Positions 49,668 through 57,059 of a DNA stretch of 64,000 bases are shown here, in pieces. Origin of the DNA: a virus; IMG/VR virus record IMGVR_UViG_3300037086_000360, positions 124,001 through 188,000 of that record. One strand, 5' to 3'. Below the pieces are notes generated by a model. It saw nothing but the letters and a program-made list of their open reading frames with translations, made no database searches and was not told the DNA's origin. How positions within the stretch are numbered: position 1 is the stretch's first letter; the number at the start of each line of letters is the position of its first letter. The translations under genes and the position numbers were made by a program.

Positions 49668-49882
49668 TGCGTCAAAAGAAACAACCACTACTAGTGGCTG
49701 ACCCACCGAACAATCGAATGTCAAATTGGGCTGCCCAAGTAGAGATCCTAGACAAACTCATAGATCTTATTGACCAAGGCTGCAATCCTCGACAGACTGC
49801 TATTGCGTTTCGTAATAATGCAGCATATTGCTACACAAAGGGGTCTCGCCAGCATCATGGAGTAATCTCAAAGAGAGTGTAA
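49667..49882 (+). CDS. Hypothetical protein, 71 aa
   Basis: ATG 49667 overlaps the previous TGA. A helical protein (WAAQVEILDKLIDLIDQG) with GCNPRQTAIAFRNNAAY, resembling small DNA-binding helices; function unknown. Confidence 0.62.
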   Translation: MRQKKQPLLVADPPNNRMSNWAAQVEILDKLIDLIDQGCNPRQTAIAFRNNAAYCYTKGSRQHHGVISKRV

Positions 49883-49918
49883 TGACATGATTGATGCCAG
49901 TTTTGGAAGTTTAAGAAT

Positions 49919-50356
49919 ATGGAAATGATAGTTTTCGTTGGTCTCCAGGGATCTGGAAAATCTACTTACTATAACAAACACTTTGTTAGAAAGCGACAGT
50001 ACTATGTTAGAGTCAGTAAAGACTTGATGACTGGTTCTTCTACTAAGAAGAGAGATACTCAAAGAGAAATGATTTCTCTTGCTCTTTTGAAGGGATTGAA
50101 TGTGATAGTTGATAATACGAGCGTTTCGGCAGCAGTTCGAAAACCTCTTATCGATCTTGGACATTTATTTGGAGCAAGAGTTGTTGCTTATTGGTTTCCG
50201 ATGTCAGTAAAAGAGTGTGTTGCTCGCAATGCTCAGCGTAAGGGAAAAGCCAAGGTTCCAAATGTAGCCATTTATACTATGGCTAAAAAGTTCGAAGACC
50301 CAACAATTGCTGAAGGATTTGACGAAGTAATGAAAATAGTCCAGGAGAAGGAGTAA
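49919..50356 (+). CDS. P-loop kinase (polynucleotide kinase-like)
   Basis: Walker A motif VGLQGSGKSTYYNKHF at the N-terminus, VIVDNTSVS as Walker-B-like segment, and VKECVARNAQRKGKAKVP as a lid with arginines, the pattern of phage polynucleotide-kinase-like P-loop proteins. At 145 residues it lacks a phosphatase domain. It could phosphorylate 5' ends, for example in tRNA repair, but no RNA ligase is in the window. Confidence 0.82.
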   Translation: MEMIVFVGLQGSGKSTYYNKHFVRKRQYYVRVSKDLMTGSSTKKRDTQREMISLALLKGLNVIVDNTSVSAAVRKPLIDLGHLFGARVVAYWFPMSVKECVARNAQRKGKAKVPNVAIYTMAKKFEDPTIAEGFDEVMKIVQEKE

Positions 50357-50359
50357 AGC

Positions 50360-50689
50360 ATGTCACTAAATCCAGAAGATGCTAAAAATCAGTTCGAAAA
50401 AGAACTTATGTATGAAATCCAGTATCGCAATATGGAGTATCAATCGACCCTTCGTGATGATGATCCTCCACCACATAATGATCTCATTATTCAGAGACAT
50501 ATAGCAATTCTTAGGATGCTTTTTCATACACTTTGTGCTTACCGAGGAACGCTGCCTTGGGGACCTATGTCTCAAGCTGCTCAGAAATATCCAGAGCTTT
50601 GGAACAACATTTCACTTGAGGCAGAGATCGACAAAATTTCTAAAGAGCTCGGCGTTCCATATCCCGATTATCCAGAAGATTCAAAATGA
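50360..50689 (+). CDS. Hypothetical helical protein, 109 aa
   Basis: Acidic, helical protein with NDLIIQRHIAILRMLFHTL in the centre. Follows the kinase by 3 nt, so the two are probably co-translated. No family recognised. Confidence 0.68.
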   Translation: MSLNPEDAKNQFEKELMYEIQYRNMEYQSTLRDDDPPPHNDLIIQRHIAILRMLFHTLCAYRGTLPWGPMSQAAQKYPELWNNISLEAEIDKISKELGVPYPDYPEDSK

Positions 50690-50710
50690 TATATCAAAAA
50701 GGAGATAATA

Positions 50711-50980
50711 ATGTCTTATAGATGCGACGTTTGTCATAAAGTTCAAGCACCCGGATCAAAGCCTGAATTTGTCACCACTGGAAAAAGAGAAGTGTCTTAT
50801 CCTGCACGCTACTCCGAAGATAAGAGATTGATTGATAAGGGTGGAAATGGATGGGAAATTACTGGTACCAAAAAGGTGTGCAAGAACTGTCTTAAACTCG
50901 AAAAGAAAGAGATTCCAGTCGCTCATGAAGATAATGCTCGACCCACTCTTCAATTTTCTTCCCACAGTACAGATCGTTGA
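50711..50980 (+). CDS. Zinc-ribbon protein
   Basis: YRCDVCHKVQAPGSKP and KVCKNCLKLEKK give two C-x2-C knuckles separated by about 50 residues. AAAGGAGATAATA precedes the ATG. Similar zinc-ribbon proteins are found in many phages. Confidence 0.7.
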   Translation: MSYRCDVCHKVQAPGSKPEFVTTGKREVSYPARYSEDKRLIDKGGNGWEITGTKKVCKNCLKLEKKEIPVAHEDNARPTLQFSSHSTDR

Positions 50981-51164
50981 AGAGTTGCCTCAGTGGATTA
51001 TCAGCAGCGATAAGGCGGCCTACAATCCATATTCAAATACTATATGGATTCGACAAGACAAATTCCACCATATAGTCCATGAGTTTATACATTGGTTTGC
51101 CCATAGGACACAAATCAAATGGATCCACAAGATGATTGATGGTGGCAGGATTAATTTCAAGTAG
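50934..51164 (+). CDS. Minimal HExxH metalloprotease-like protein
   Basis: ATG 50934 is chosen inside the open frame. NTIWIRQDKFHHIVHEFIHWFAH contains the zinc-protease motif HEFIH preceded by a beta strand, as in small M78- or WLM-like domains. Only 76 residues long, so the third ligand is not certain. It overlaps the zinc-ribbon gene by 47 nt. Confidence 0.6.
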   Translation: MLDPLFNFLPTVQIVEELPQWIISSDKAAYNPYSNTIWIRQDKFHHIVHEFIHWFAHRTQIKWIHKMIDGGRINFK

Positions 51165-51184
51165 GCATACTTATATTCACGTAC

Positions 51185-51461
51185 GGCTCTGTAGCTCAGA
51201 TGGATAGAGCAACAGCCTTTGTTTTTCACGGAGCACCAGAGAGAAAACTTTCTGAGTGAATGTCTTCAAATTCGGTGGATCCCCTGAAAAGGGCAATACC
51301 GAGCCAAGCCCGAAAGGGAAGGTGTAGAGACTAGATGGAGACCACCTAAAGCATCCGCCATGGTGAAGGTATAGTCCAGCCAACAAACTCTTGGAGTGTC
51401 ACAGTAATGTGATGTTGGAGAGCTAAGCTGTGGGTCGCCCGTTCGAATCGGGCCAGAGTCA
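51185..51461 (+). tRNA. tRNA-Arg (TCT) interrupted by a group I intron
   Basis: Exons are 51185-51219 and 51423-51461. Joined, they give acceptor GGCTCTG/CAGAGTC, D stem GCTC/GAGC, anticodon stem ACAGC/GCTGT, loop CTTCTAA (anticodon TCT), T stem GCCCG/CGGGC and A73. The intron interrupts the anticodon after its first base, follows a U and ends in G, as group I introns do. Confidence 0.92.
51220..51422 (+). ncRNA. Group I intron, IC3-like, 203 nt
   Basis: The core closely resembles the Azoarcus tRNA-Ile intron: CAAATTCGGTGGAT, ATACCGAGCCAAGCC, AAGGTGTAGAGACTA and GAAGGTATAGTCC, in the same order. GACTA and TAGTC form P7, and ACC/GGT pairs form P3-P4-P6 elements. There is a P2-like hairpin CAGAGAG...CTTTCTG. 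No endonuclease frame is inside, so it is probably a small self-splicing ribozyme. Confidence 0.92.
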
Positions 51462-51473
51462 ATGTTTTCACAG

Positions 51474-51556
51474 GCGAGCGTACGACTAACTGGATAAGTT
51501 CCCAGATTTCTACTCTGGTGCCGCAAGGCTTGGGGGTTCGAGTCCCCCCGCTCGTT
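51474..51556 (+). tRNA. Class II tRNA with TCT-like anticodon
   Basis: Acceptor GCGAGCG/CGCTCGT (one G-U), anticodon stem CCAGA/TCTGG with loop TTTCTAC, variable arm TGCCGCAAGGCTT, T stem GGGGG/CCCCC. The long variable arm suggests Leu or Ser, but a seven-base loop gives TCT. CTA would need a shifted register. Identity unresolved. Confidence 0.75.
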
Positions 51557-51574
51557 TATTTATGGTAGGTCTAT

Positions 51575-51829
51575 ATGGACGTATCTGATTTCAAACATGG
51601 CATCATGGCTCTCGACAAAGAAGGAAACATTCTTCATTTTTGTGGCTATCGAATCCGCCCAACAAAAAAAATGTTTGATCACTTGAAGTGGGAGCTTTCG
51701 ACTGATGAAGAAATCGGACTGACTGATAGAATTGGGGAGTTTGTGTTGGTCGAGGCCCCTCAAGAAGTTGTCAACGTTTATCGAAATACCGGCAATGATC
51801 CAAATATAACTTGGTTGCCTAGCAAGTAG
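51575..51829 (+). CDS. Hypothetical protein, 84 aa
   Basis: Begins [25 protein letters not shown]; compact alpha/beta protein ending TWLPSK. No family recognised. Confidence 0.68.
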   Translation: MDVSDFKHGIMALDKEGNILHFCGYRIRPTKKMFDHLKWELSTDEEIGLTDRIGEFVLVEAPQEVVNVYRNTGNDPNITWLPSK

Positions 51830-51837
51830 GAGAGAAA

Positions 51838-52008
51838 ATGGCTAAAGCCAAAACACAAGAGCTAGTAGCTCTACAATGCACTGAATGCAAAAGACGAAAT
51901 TATACAACTGCGAAAAACCGCAGAAATACTCAAGAGAAACTCGAGTTTATGAAGTATTGCAAGTGGGACAGAAAGCACACACTACACAAGGAAACGAAGA
52001 TAAAGTAG
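51838..52008 (+). CDS. rpmG: Ribosomal protein bL33
   Basis: Fifty-six residues, the normal size of bL33. The landmarks are [38 protein letters not shown] and the terminal TKIK. It has the first zinc-ribbon pair C-x2-C but only one cysteine in the second position, an intermediate form. AGGAGAGAAA precedes the ATG. Phage-encoded ribosomal proteins may replace the host copy and bias translation. Confidence 0.9.
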   Translation: MAKAKTQELVALQCTECKRRNYTTAKNRRNTQEKLEFMKYCKWDRKHTLHKETKIK

Positions 52009-52011
52009 GCT

Positions 52012-52479
52012 ATGATCTACGTAGTGAGGCCGGTGATTGATAGCAAGATGATTGCTCTTTGTAAGAGATCATACCCTTCACATCCAAAAGGATGTCCAAA
52101 CTTTGGAAAGAAAAAGGGGTGTCCTCCCAAGGTACCAATGTTTGACAACGTGTTTGATACCTCTTCTGTTTTTGCTATTGTCAACACCTTTCCAATTGGA
52201 CAACATATCGAGAAAATGCGTGCATCACATCCAAATTGGTCTGATAGACAATTGAGATGCTGTCTCTATTGGCAAGGAACTGCCAGAAAACAATTGAAAA
52301 AAGACATCAAAGACTTTCAAAATAGCAATTCAGAGTATGTTGTAAGTACGTGTCCAGAAGCAATGGGAGTGAATCTTACAGCTACTATGAAAGACATTGG
52401 AATTGAGATTGAATGGCCACCTCAAAAGCTGGCTTATCAAATAGCACTTGCTGCAATTCCAATAAGGAGCAAAAGATGA
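52012..52479 (+). CDS. Putative metal-binding protein (cysteine-rich)
   Basis: Contains LCKRSYPSHPKGCPNFGKKKGCPPKVP near the N-terminus and LRCCLYWQ and VSTCPEAMGVN later, like predicted metal-binding proteins with CKxxYPxHPKGCPN. The function is unknown. It overlaps the DUF4419 gene by 4 nt. Confidence 0.75.
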   Translation: MIYVVRPVIDSKMIALCKRSYPSHPKGCPNFGKKKGCPPKVPMFDNVFDTSSVFAIVNTFPIGQHIEKMRASHPNWSDRQLRCCLYWQGTARKQLKKDIKDFQNSNSEYVVSTCPEAMGVNLTATMKDIGIEIEWPPQKLAYQIALAAIPIRSKR

Positions 52480-53513
52480 TAGTAGAGTTGAATCCTGAAC
52501 TGAAACAAAGAGAACTTTCTCCGCAAACCATCAAGAATCATCAGGAGAAGTTTTACCGAACAGTGAAGAAAATGGCTCCCAATGTCATCAAGAGTGATTT
52601 CGCGACAATTGCTCCACTGAAGCATCTTAATTATCTCGAGTATCTCGCATTCTGCTATGGAGGTCATTATTCTTCTATTGTTTCTCCAGAGCATCTTTGG
52701 TATCTAGTTCTTTGCAACCTCGCAAATGAAGTGAAGGAGAATCCAGAGAAGTATCGCTCTCTCTTCACAGATTCGAAAGACAAGAAGGAAATATTGGTTC
52801 AAACCGATGATGTCACAGAGATCAGTGTTTCTGTTGTGATTGAAGAATTAAGAGAGTTGGTGTTCTTTGACATGAGCAAGACACTTCCAAAGTTCTCAAC
52901 TTCTACTGAGCTTTCAGAACTCGCGAATGGGATCGCATTTTGTGATATGGCATCCCCGTTCTTCAATTATTCAACTTACCTCTGCGGAATTCCAAGACTC
53001 AAGATTCTTGGAACAAAAGAGGACTGGGTGCTCTTCAGGAATAGTCTTAATGAAACCAAGGCAATTTTCGACAAGGTTGACAACGACCAAATGGTAGCTC
53101 ACTACTTGAACAAAGTGTGGGGAACCATTGGCAAGATCATTGATGTTTTTGAAGAAAGCGTTGATGTTGATTTCTTCAAAAGCATTTTTGAAGTGACTCC
53201 TTGTGGGAGTGGTCACCAAGAAGAAATCAGTGGTTGGATCACAAACTTTTTCATGACAGTTCCAGAGACAGCGTATGTCGAAAACTTTTTGACTTGTGTC
53301 TCACGCATGCAATACAAGAACATCGAAACACAGCGCCACTTCAGACTATCAGTCGGACTCTTTGCCTCTAAGTTTGAAGATGATTTCTTAGTGCCTGAAT
53401 ATGGGGAGTTTATTGAGGAGCTCAGCGAAGGAGCCTTGATGACAGACGCCGATAGATACAAGATTGTTGCAGAGGTTGGAAATGGTATTTACGTAAGACG
53501 GAGAATCAGATAA
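52476..53513 (+). CDS. DUF4419 family protein
   Basis: ATG 52476 with AAGGAGC upstream. Landmarks are FCYGGHYSSIVSPEHLWYLV and CGSGHQEEISGWITNFF, characteristic of DUF4419, a family of unknown function found in eukaryotes, bacteria and phages. At 345 residues it is complete. Confidence 0.85.
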   Translation: MIVELNPELKQRELSPQTIKNHQEKFYRTVKKMAPNVIKSDFATIAPLKHLNYLEYLAFCYGGHYSSIVSPEHLWYLVLCNLANEVKENPEKYRSLFTDSKDKKEILVQTDDVTEISVSVVIEELRELVFFDMSKTLPKFSTSTELSELANGIAFCDMASPFFNYSTYLCGIPRLKILGTKEDWVLFRNSLNETKAIFDKVDNDQMVAHYLNKVWGTIGKIIDVFEESVDVDFFKSIFEVTPCGSGHQEEISGWITNFFMTVPETAYVENFLTCVSRMQYKNIETQRHFRLSVGLFASKFEDDFLVPEYGEFIEELSEGALMTDADRYKIVAEVGNGIYVRRRIR

Positions 53514-53954
53514 ATGGAAATCTTATCAAGGTGGAGACTGAGGCACATCAATTCAGATGTTCCTCTCTATGATCCTGTCAATAAGACTTATGGAATCATA
53601 ATCGGTGACGACATGGTCGATGTCCCAGAAGATCTCTTTCTCAAGCTCTTTGAGAGAATTGAACTGCCACATGATAAAAGTGCCAGGGCATTTTATTTAG
53701 ATGCTGAACGAGCTACCGAGTCTCTCAATACTGATACTCCTGAATTAGATACTCTTGCTCAATTGAAAATTAGAGCATTTCAGGGGCTGAAAGAACAGAT
53801 GATGATCATGATTCGTTTGAATTTCAACAAAGAAGAAACCATAGAGAAGGTCAGAGAGATGCTGCCCCAATCTCTCATAAATCATGAAACTGATATTATG
53901 CAAATGATTTCGAGCGCATACGATGATGCATTAGAGGAGATAAAAAATGGCTAA
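53514..53954 (+). CDS. Hypothetical protein, 146 aa
   Basis: Starts at the base after the DUF4419 stop, and probably shares its mRNA. A beta-rich N-terminus (VPLYDPVNKTYGIIIGDDMV) and a long helical C-terminus. No family recognised. Confidence 0.72.
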   Translation: MEILSRWRLRHINSDVPLYDPVNKTYGIIIGDDMVDVPEDLFLKLFERIELPHDKSARAFYLDAERATESLNTDTPELDTLAQLKIRAFQGLKEQMMIMIRLNFNKEETIEKVREMLPQSLINHETDIMQMISSAYDDALEEIKNG

Positions 53955-54123
53955 GAAAGAAAAAATGATTGATGTAGAAGTGGATCTAGATGACGCGACT
54001 TTTCTTGCTCTTGCAAAAATGGCACACGAGCAGGACGTCACTTTCAATCAACTCGCCAATAAGATACTTATAGAAGAAATGGATAGATTGGACCAAGAAG
54101 AGAAGAAACCCAAAAAGAAATAA
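53947..54123 (+). CDS. Small ribbon-helix-helix-like protein
   Basis: Fifty-eight residues: MIDVEVDLDDATFLALAKMA followed by QDVTFNQLANKILIEEM, a short strand and two helices as in ribbon-helix-helix or phage Arc-like proteins (VTFNQ like the usual T-x-N-E turn). Could be a DNA-binding regulator. Confidence 0.65.
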   Translation: MAKKEKMIDVEVDLDDATFLALAKMAHEQDVTFNQLANKILIEEMDRLDQEEKKPKKK

Positions 54124-54141
54124 GCATAATTAGTATTGTTG

Positions 54142-54226
54142 TGCCTGGTTACCAGAGCGGTCGAATGGGCCGGTTTTGTAAACCGGAGGAGAAATCCCAC
54201 GCAGGTTCGAATCCTGTGCCAGGCTA
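54142..54226 (+). tRNA. Ser-like class II tRNA with TGT anticodon
   Basis: Acceptor GCCTGGT/GCCAGGC, a Ser-type D arm (CCAGAGCGGTCGAATGG), anticodon stem CCGGT/ACCGG with loop TTTGTAA, variable arm AGGAGAAATCCCAC and T stem GCAGG/CCTGT. The body looks like tRNA-Ser but the anticodon TGT is Thr. Confidence 0.85.
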
Positions 54227-54247
54227 TTTTCTACAGGAGAATTTATC

Positions 54248-54439
54248 GTGAAAGTATGGATCGACCCGGATCTTTGCACCGCTTGTGGTCTTTGTACTGA
54301 TAATGTTCCTGGTATTTTCAGAATGGGAAAAGACTACGCCGAAGCTATATCAAATGAAGACATTCCTCTTCAATTTGTTCATTCTGTTCATCAAGCCATG
54401 GATGACTGCCCAGCAGAGTGCATCTTTGAAAAAACCTGA
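54248..54439 (+). CDS. Ferredoxin, single [4Fe-4S]
   Basis: CTACGLC near residue 10 and DDCPAEC near residue 55 supply the cluster cysteines (C-x2-C-x2-C...C-P). A 63-residue Fd of the Thermotoga/Desulfovibrio type. GTG start with ACAGGAGAATT upstream. It may donate electrons to phage radical SAM or other redox enzymes. Confidence 0.93.
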   Translation: MKVWIDPDLCTACGLCTDNVPGIFRMGKDYAEAISNEDIPLQFVHSVHQAMDDCPAECIFEKT

Positions 54440-54752
54440 TTTTCAAGCCACAATTTTAGGCGAATTTTTCTCAGAAAGAGAACAATTCTCTCAAGACAAA
54501 TGGGCTCAAGAGGCCAAGGTCACTCTTACAGAAGGCCCATTCAGTGATCGTCTTGCCGAAGCCCTAAGAAAAACAAAAAAAGACGAACGATCAAAAAGAA
54601 AACAACACAAAGCTTTAGACGAAGGCCTTCATTATCTTTACATGAAAGGCTTTATTGAAGATTTTCGTATTGATGAAAGCTTGACTATTGGTTTTGATTT
54701 CAAAATCATATACAAATGTTATGATGGAAGCTTTTATTCAGTACTTCTGTAG
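54402..54752 (+). CDS. Hypothetical protein, 116 aa
   Basis: ATG 54402 is chosen inside the end of the ferredoxin gene. Helical and charged (AEALRKTKKDERSKRKQHKALD), ending IIYKCYDGSFYSVLL. No family recognised. Confidence 0.62.
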   Translation: MTAQQSASLKKPDFQATILGEFFSEREQFSQDKWAQEAKVTLTEGPFSDRLAEALRKTKKDERSKRKQHKALDEGLHYLYMKGFIEDFRIDESLTIGFDFKIIYKCYDGSFYSVLL

Positions 54753-55099
54753 TGTTCGAAAAATGTATGATCCTAAACTATTCCGATATACCGAAATGGA
54801 TTAAAACCTTGAAAAGACTTGGTGACTATCCTCCACCCATTAATAAACCTGAACATCTACTCAATGTGACTTTTACATGGAGTCTTGATGGAAATCGCCA
54901 ATATATAAAACCCTACAAGACTGAAAATAGTCCAATCGTAAAGCTGCTCGTCCATTGCAAGGTGTTGGGAGAGGGAGATATGGCAGCTAGAGAAGAAGAT
55001 ATTTCTGCTGAAACGCTTTACGAAGATGTGCAATCAGGATTTTTAACAGAATTGAAAGATGAATCAATTTTGGCTAAACTAGCTCTATTAGATTTTTAA
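54752..55099 (+). CDS. Hypothetical protein, 115 aa
   Basis: GTG 54752 overlaps the previous stop; ATG 54764 is possible. Contains YPPPINKPEHLLNVTFTW and ends DESILAKLALLDF, with an AK-x-x-LL segment. Confidence 0.66.
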   Translation: MFEKCMILNYSDIPKWIKTLKRLGDYPPPINKPEHLLNVTFTWSLDGNRQYIKPYKTENSPIVKLLVHCKVLGEGDMAAREEDISAETLYEDVQSGFLTELKDESILAKLALLDF

Positions 55100-55109
55100 G
55101 GAGTTAAAA

Positions 55110-55310
55110 ATGATTTACGGACCACTTCAAGGAACCTATGCAAATGCGGACAAGAGCCAAGTCATGTATGTGAATAAAAATTGGCTTTATCCTGCAATCA
55201 CCTATCCACAATTCATCAGTGTTGCTGGACCAGATGGCGCTTATAAGCAATACCCACATTGTGGCTTGATTGAGGATGATTTCGAGAAAAGATTTACTCA
55301 TGTGGGATGA
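55110..55310 (+). CDS. Hypothetical protein, 66 aa
   Basis: TTAAGGAGTTAAAA precedes the ATG. Aromatic-rich (MYVNKNWLYPAITYPQF). Its stop overlaps the next start. Confidence 0.64.
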   Translation: MIYGPLQGTYANADKSQVMYVNKNWLYPAITYPQFISVAGPDGAYKQYPHCGLIEDDFEKRFTHVG

Positions 55311-55861
55311 GTATGAATTTTAGTGAAGAAATACAAAAGTTAGCCATCTGTTTTGCACAAGAGATAAGAGAAAATTTTCAATTGGCTCCTGCTCCGATCT
55401 TTGAAACGCAGATAAAAGAAAAAGACAAATTTGGCTATCACGTCATCACAATTCAGCACGCATCTGAAGGGTATTTGTTTCCGAGTTTCAAGTTCAAATT
55501 TGGTGTTGATGATGAACGGAGCGGTTATGATCCAACATTCCGTTCATCAGTTATCGTGCCAAACAAAAATGCTATGGAAATTCATGCTAAAGAAACCATA
55601 GACGCATTTCCTTCTAATGTTTTGTCACTAATTTGTCAGATGAAGTTAGATGGAGTTTGGGCTGTAGTTGTGCCAGAGATAATCACGGCGGATTTTGATT
55701 TCGTTCAACACATCTTCATAGGCCCCATTATCAAGGATGAATGTGCTACTGAAGGTGGAGGGTCGATAGATTTTGTTTGGTACGTACCACATTTTCGTCT
55801 ATTTTATCATCCTGGCAGCAAGCCCAGCTTTCCTTCAATAACTAATGGAATGATTTGGTGA
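55307..55861 (+). CDS. Hypothetical protein, 184 aa
   Basis: A soluble alpha/beta protein with an ATG start overlapping the previous stop (ATG 55313 also possible). No motif recognised. Confidence 0.72.
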   Translation: MSMNFSEEIQKLAICFAQEIRENFQLAPAPIFETQIKEKDKFGYHVITIQHASEGYLFPSFKFKFGVDDERSGYDPTFRSSVIVPNKNAMEIHAKETIDAFPSNVLSLICQMKLDGVWAVVVPEIITADFDFVQHIFIGPIIKDECATEGGGSIDFVWYVPHFRLFYHPGSKPSFPSITNGMIW

Positions 55862-55877
55862 AATATGGGAGCATAAT

Positions 55878-56114
55878 ATGTTTAGTATATTGGTCGTACT
55901 TGGAGTTATCGGAATAATTGTATTGGGTACTATAGTAGTATTGCGCTTAGAAAAAGAAGATTGGAACGGAGGCATTTGCAAAGATTGTGGAACTCCATGG
56001 GTTCGTTTTGATACAGATTCGGGTGGTGGAAGATTGTACAAATGCAAATGTCCAGATAACTTTATAGCCATAAGCTGGTGGTTCGATGATAAATACGAAA
56101 AGAAGAAAGCATAA
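55878..56114 (+). CDS. Membrane-anchored zinc-ribbon protein
   Basis: N-terminal transmembrane helix (FSILVVLGVIGIIVLGTIVVL), then ICKDCGTPWV and YKCKCPDNF, a zinc ribbon facing one side of the membrane. Confidence 0.7.
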   Translation: MFSILVVLGVIGIIVLGTIVVLRLEKEDWNGGICKDCGTPWVRFDTDSGGGRLYKCKCPDNFIAISWWFDDKYEKKKA

Positions 56115-56126
56115 TTCTCTCTACAC

Positions 56127-56199
56127 GCGGAATTAGCTCATTTGGTAGAGCACCACTTCGACGTAGTGGGGGTGGGCAGTTCAAATCCGCCATTCCGTA
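56127..56199 (+). tRNA. tRNA-Val (GAC) with C33
   Basis: Acceptor GCGGAAT/ATTCCGT (one G-U), D stem GCTC/GAGC, anticodon stem CCACT/AGTGG and a GGGTG variable loop, as in Val(GAC). The loop TCGACGT has C33; bacterial Val(GAC) typically reads TTGACAT. Confidence 0.83.
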
Positions 56200-56208
56200 A
56201 TAATTTCA

Positions 56209-56523
56209 ATGTCAGAACAACAAATAGCAGACAGAGCAAAATGGCTCCTCGATCCTAGAAATGCCCTAGAGCGTCTTGAATTAGAGCTTGAGCACGCCAT
56301 TATGAACACCGTCACCAAAGATGGTAAAGTTGTTCTAGAACATCTGAGAGTTGATTTGAATGAGAGACTAGAAGAACTTCGGTCTCTTGGACTCACTGAT
56401 GCTACTGGAATTGCTCTTAGTAACTCCCTAATTGGAGAAAAGTGTGTGTCTTTTATTCTTATGAGAGAAGTGAATGGTAGAAGAATACCATATAAAACGA
56501 GGCTCAGTTTATCATATGTATGA
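56209..56523 (+). CDS. Hypothetical protein, 104 aa
   Basis: QQIADRAKWLLDPRNALERLELELEHAI at the N-terminus parallels the next gene (AEEAKWLLDPPTLAKQLEMVI), so the two are paralogs with a shared AKWLLDP motif. It begins 9 nt after tRNA-Val. Confidence 0.68.
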   Translation: MSEQQIADRAKWLLDPRNALERLELELEHAIMNTVTKDGKVVLEHLRVDLNERLEELRSLGLTDATGIALSNSLIGEKCVSFILMREVNGRRIPYKTRLSLSYV

Positions 56524-56911
56524 AAGACTTGGAGACAAAACACCGCTCATCAATCCAACAGCTCTCTTCTCAGATGATCCAGACACAAGAACAGCAGAAG
56601 AGGCTAAATGGCTGCTTGATCCTCCCACTCTTGCAAAGCAACTAGAAATGGTCATTGCTGCCAATATCAAGAAACACCTTCTTCAAAGCAAACCACTTCC
56701 ATTTATTTCGGCAGTATTAGAAGAGGAGCTCACTCAAAGATTTCTTGAACTTCATACGCGGAACGCCATTTATGATTTTGAGGTAGAAAATACTACAACT
56801 CCTGATGAAATCGATCGAGGCATCGTCTCTATGAGAGCTATCTACAGGGTAGATTCATCACTTTCAACCAGTTTCTATATGGTAGAAACGAAGGTTGATA
56901 CCACAAAGTGA
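56516..56911 (+). CDS. Hypothetical protein, 131 aa, paralog
   Basis: ATG 56516 overlaps the previous stop. AEEAKWLLDPPTLAKQLEMV is followed by a longer C-terminal domain. Paralog of the preceding gene. Confidence 0.68.
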   Translation: MYERLGDKTPLINPTALFSDDPDTRTAEEAKWLLDPPTLAKQLEMVIAANIKKHLLQSKPLPFISAVLEEELTQRFLELHTRNAIYDFEVENTTTPDEIDRGIVSMRAIYRVDSSLSTSFYMVETKVDTTK

Positions 56912-56913
56912 TA

Positions 56914-56921
56914 GCATATTT
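56914..56921 (+). promoter_or_regulatory. GCATATTT motif upstream of a tRNA fragment
   Basis: Exact octamer starting 18 nt before the truncated tRNA at 56932. Confidence 0.4.
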
Positions 56922-56931
56922 GTTATTTCTT

Positions 56932-56965
56932 ACTGACGTAGTCTAGTGGTAAGGCACCGGCCTCA
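56932..56965 (+). pseudogene. Truncated tRNA, 5' half only
   Basis: ACTGACG-TA-GTC-TAGTGGTAA-GGC-A-CCGGC-CTCAT gives an acceptor strand, D arm and 5' half of an anticodon arm. It then meets GCATATTT. No 3' half with CGTCAGT was found upstream or downstream. Confidence 0.65.
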
Positions 56966-56966
56966 T

Positions 56967-56974
56967 GCATATTT
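56967..56974 (+). promoter_or_regulatory. GCATATTT motif upstream of tRNA-Met
   Basis: Exact octamer directly abutting the truncated tRNA and starting 18 nt before the intact tRNA at 56985. Confidence 0.42.
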
Positions 56975-56984
56975 TATTTTCCAT

Positions 56985-57057
56985 GGAGAGGTAGAATAGC
57001 GGCTAATTCAGCAGATTCATATCCTGCCTATCGTGGGTCCGAGTCCCACCCTCTCTA
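56985..57057 (+). tRNA. tRNA-Met or tRNA-Ile2 (CAT)
   Basis: Acceptor GGAGAGG/CCTCTCT, D stem GAAT/ATTC, anticodon loop TTCATAT (T33 present; A31-C39 mismatch), T stem GTGGG/CCCAC with loop TCCGAGT. CAT is either Met or lysidine-modified Ile. Confidence 0.82.
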
Positions 57058-57059
57058 TA

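Noticed and set aside
51474-51556. Amber suppressor tRNA (CTA) and TAG recoding
   Set aside because: The seven-base loop gives TCT, and many genes in this window end with TAG at natural positions, so TAG is used as a stop.
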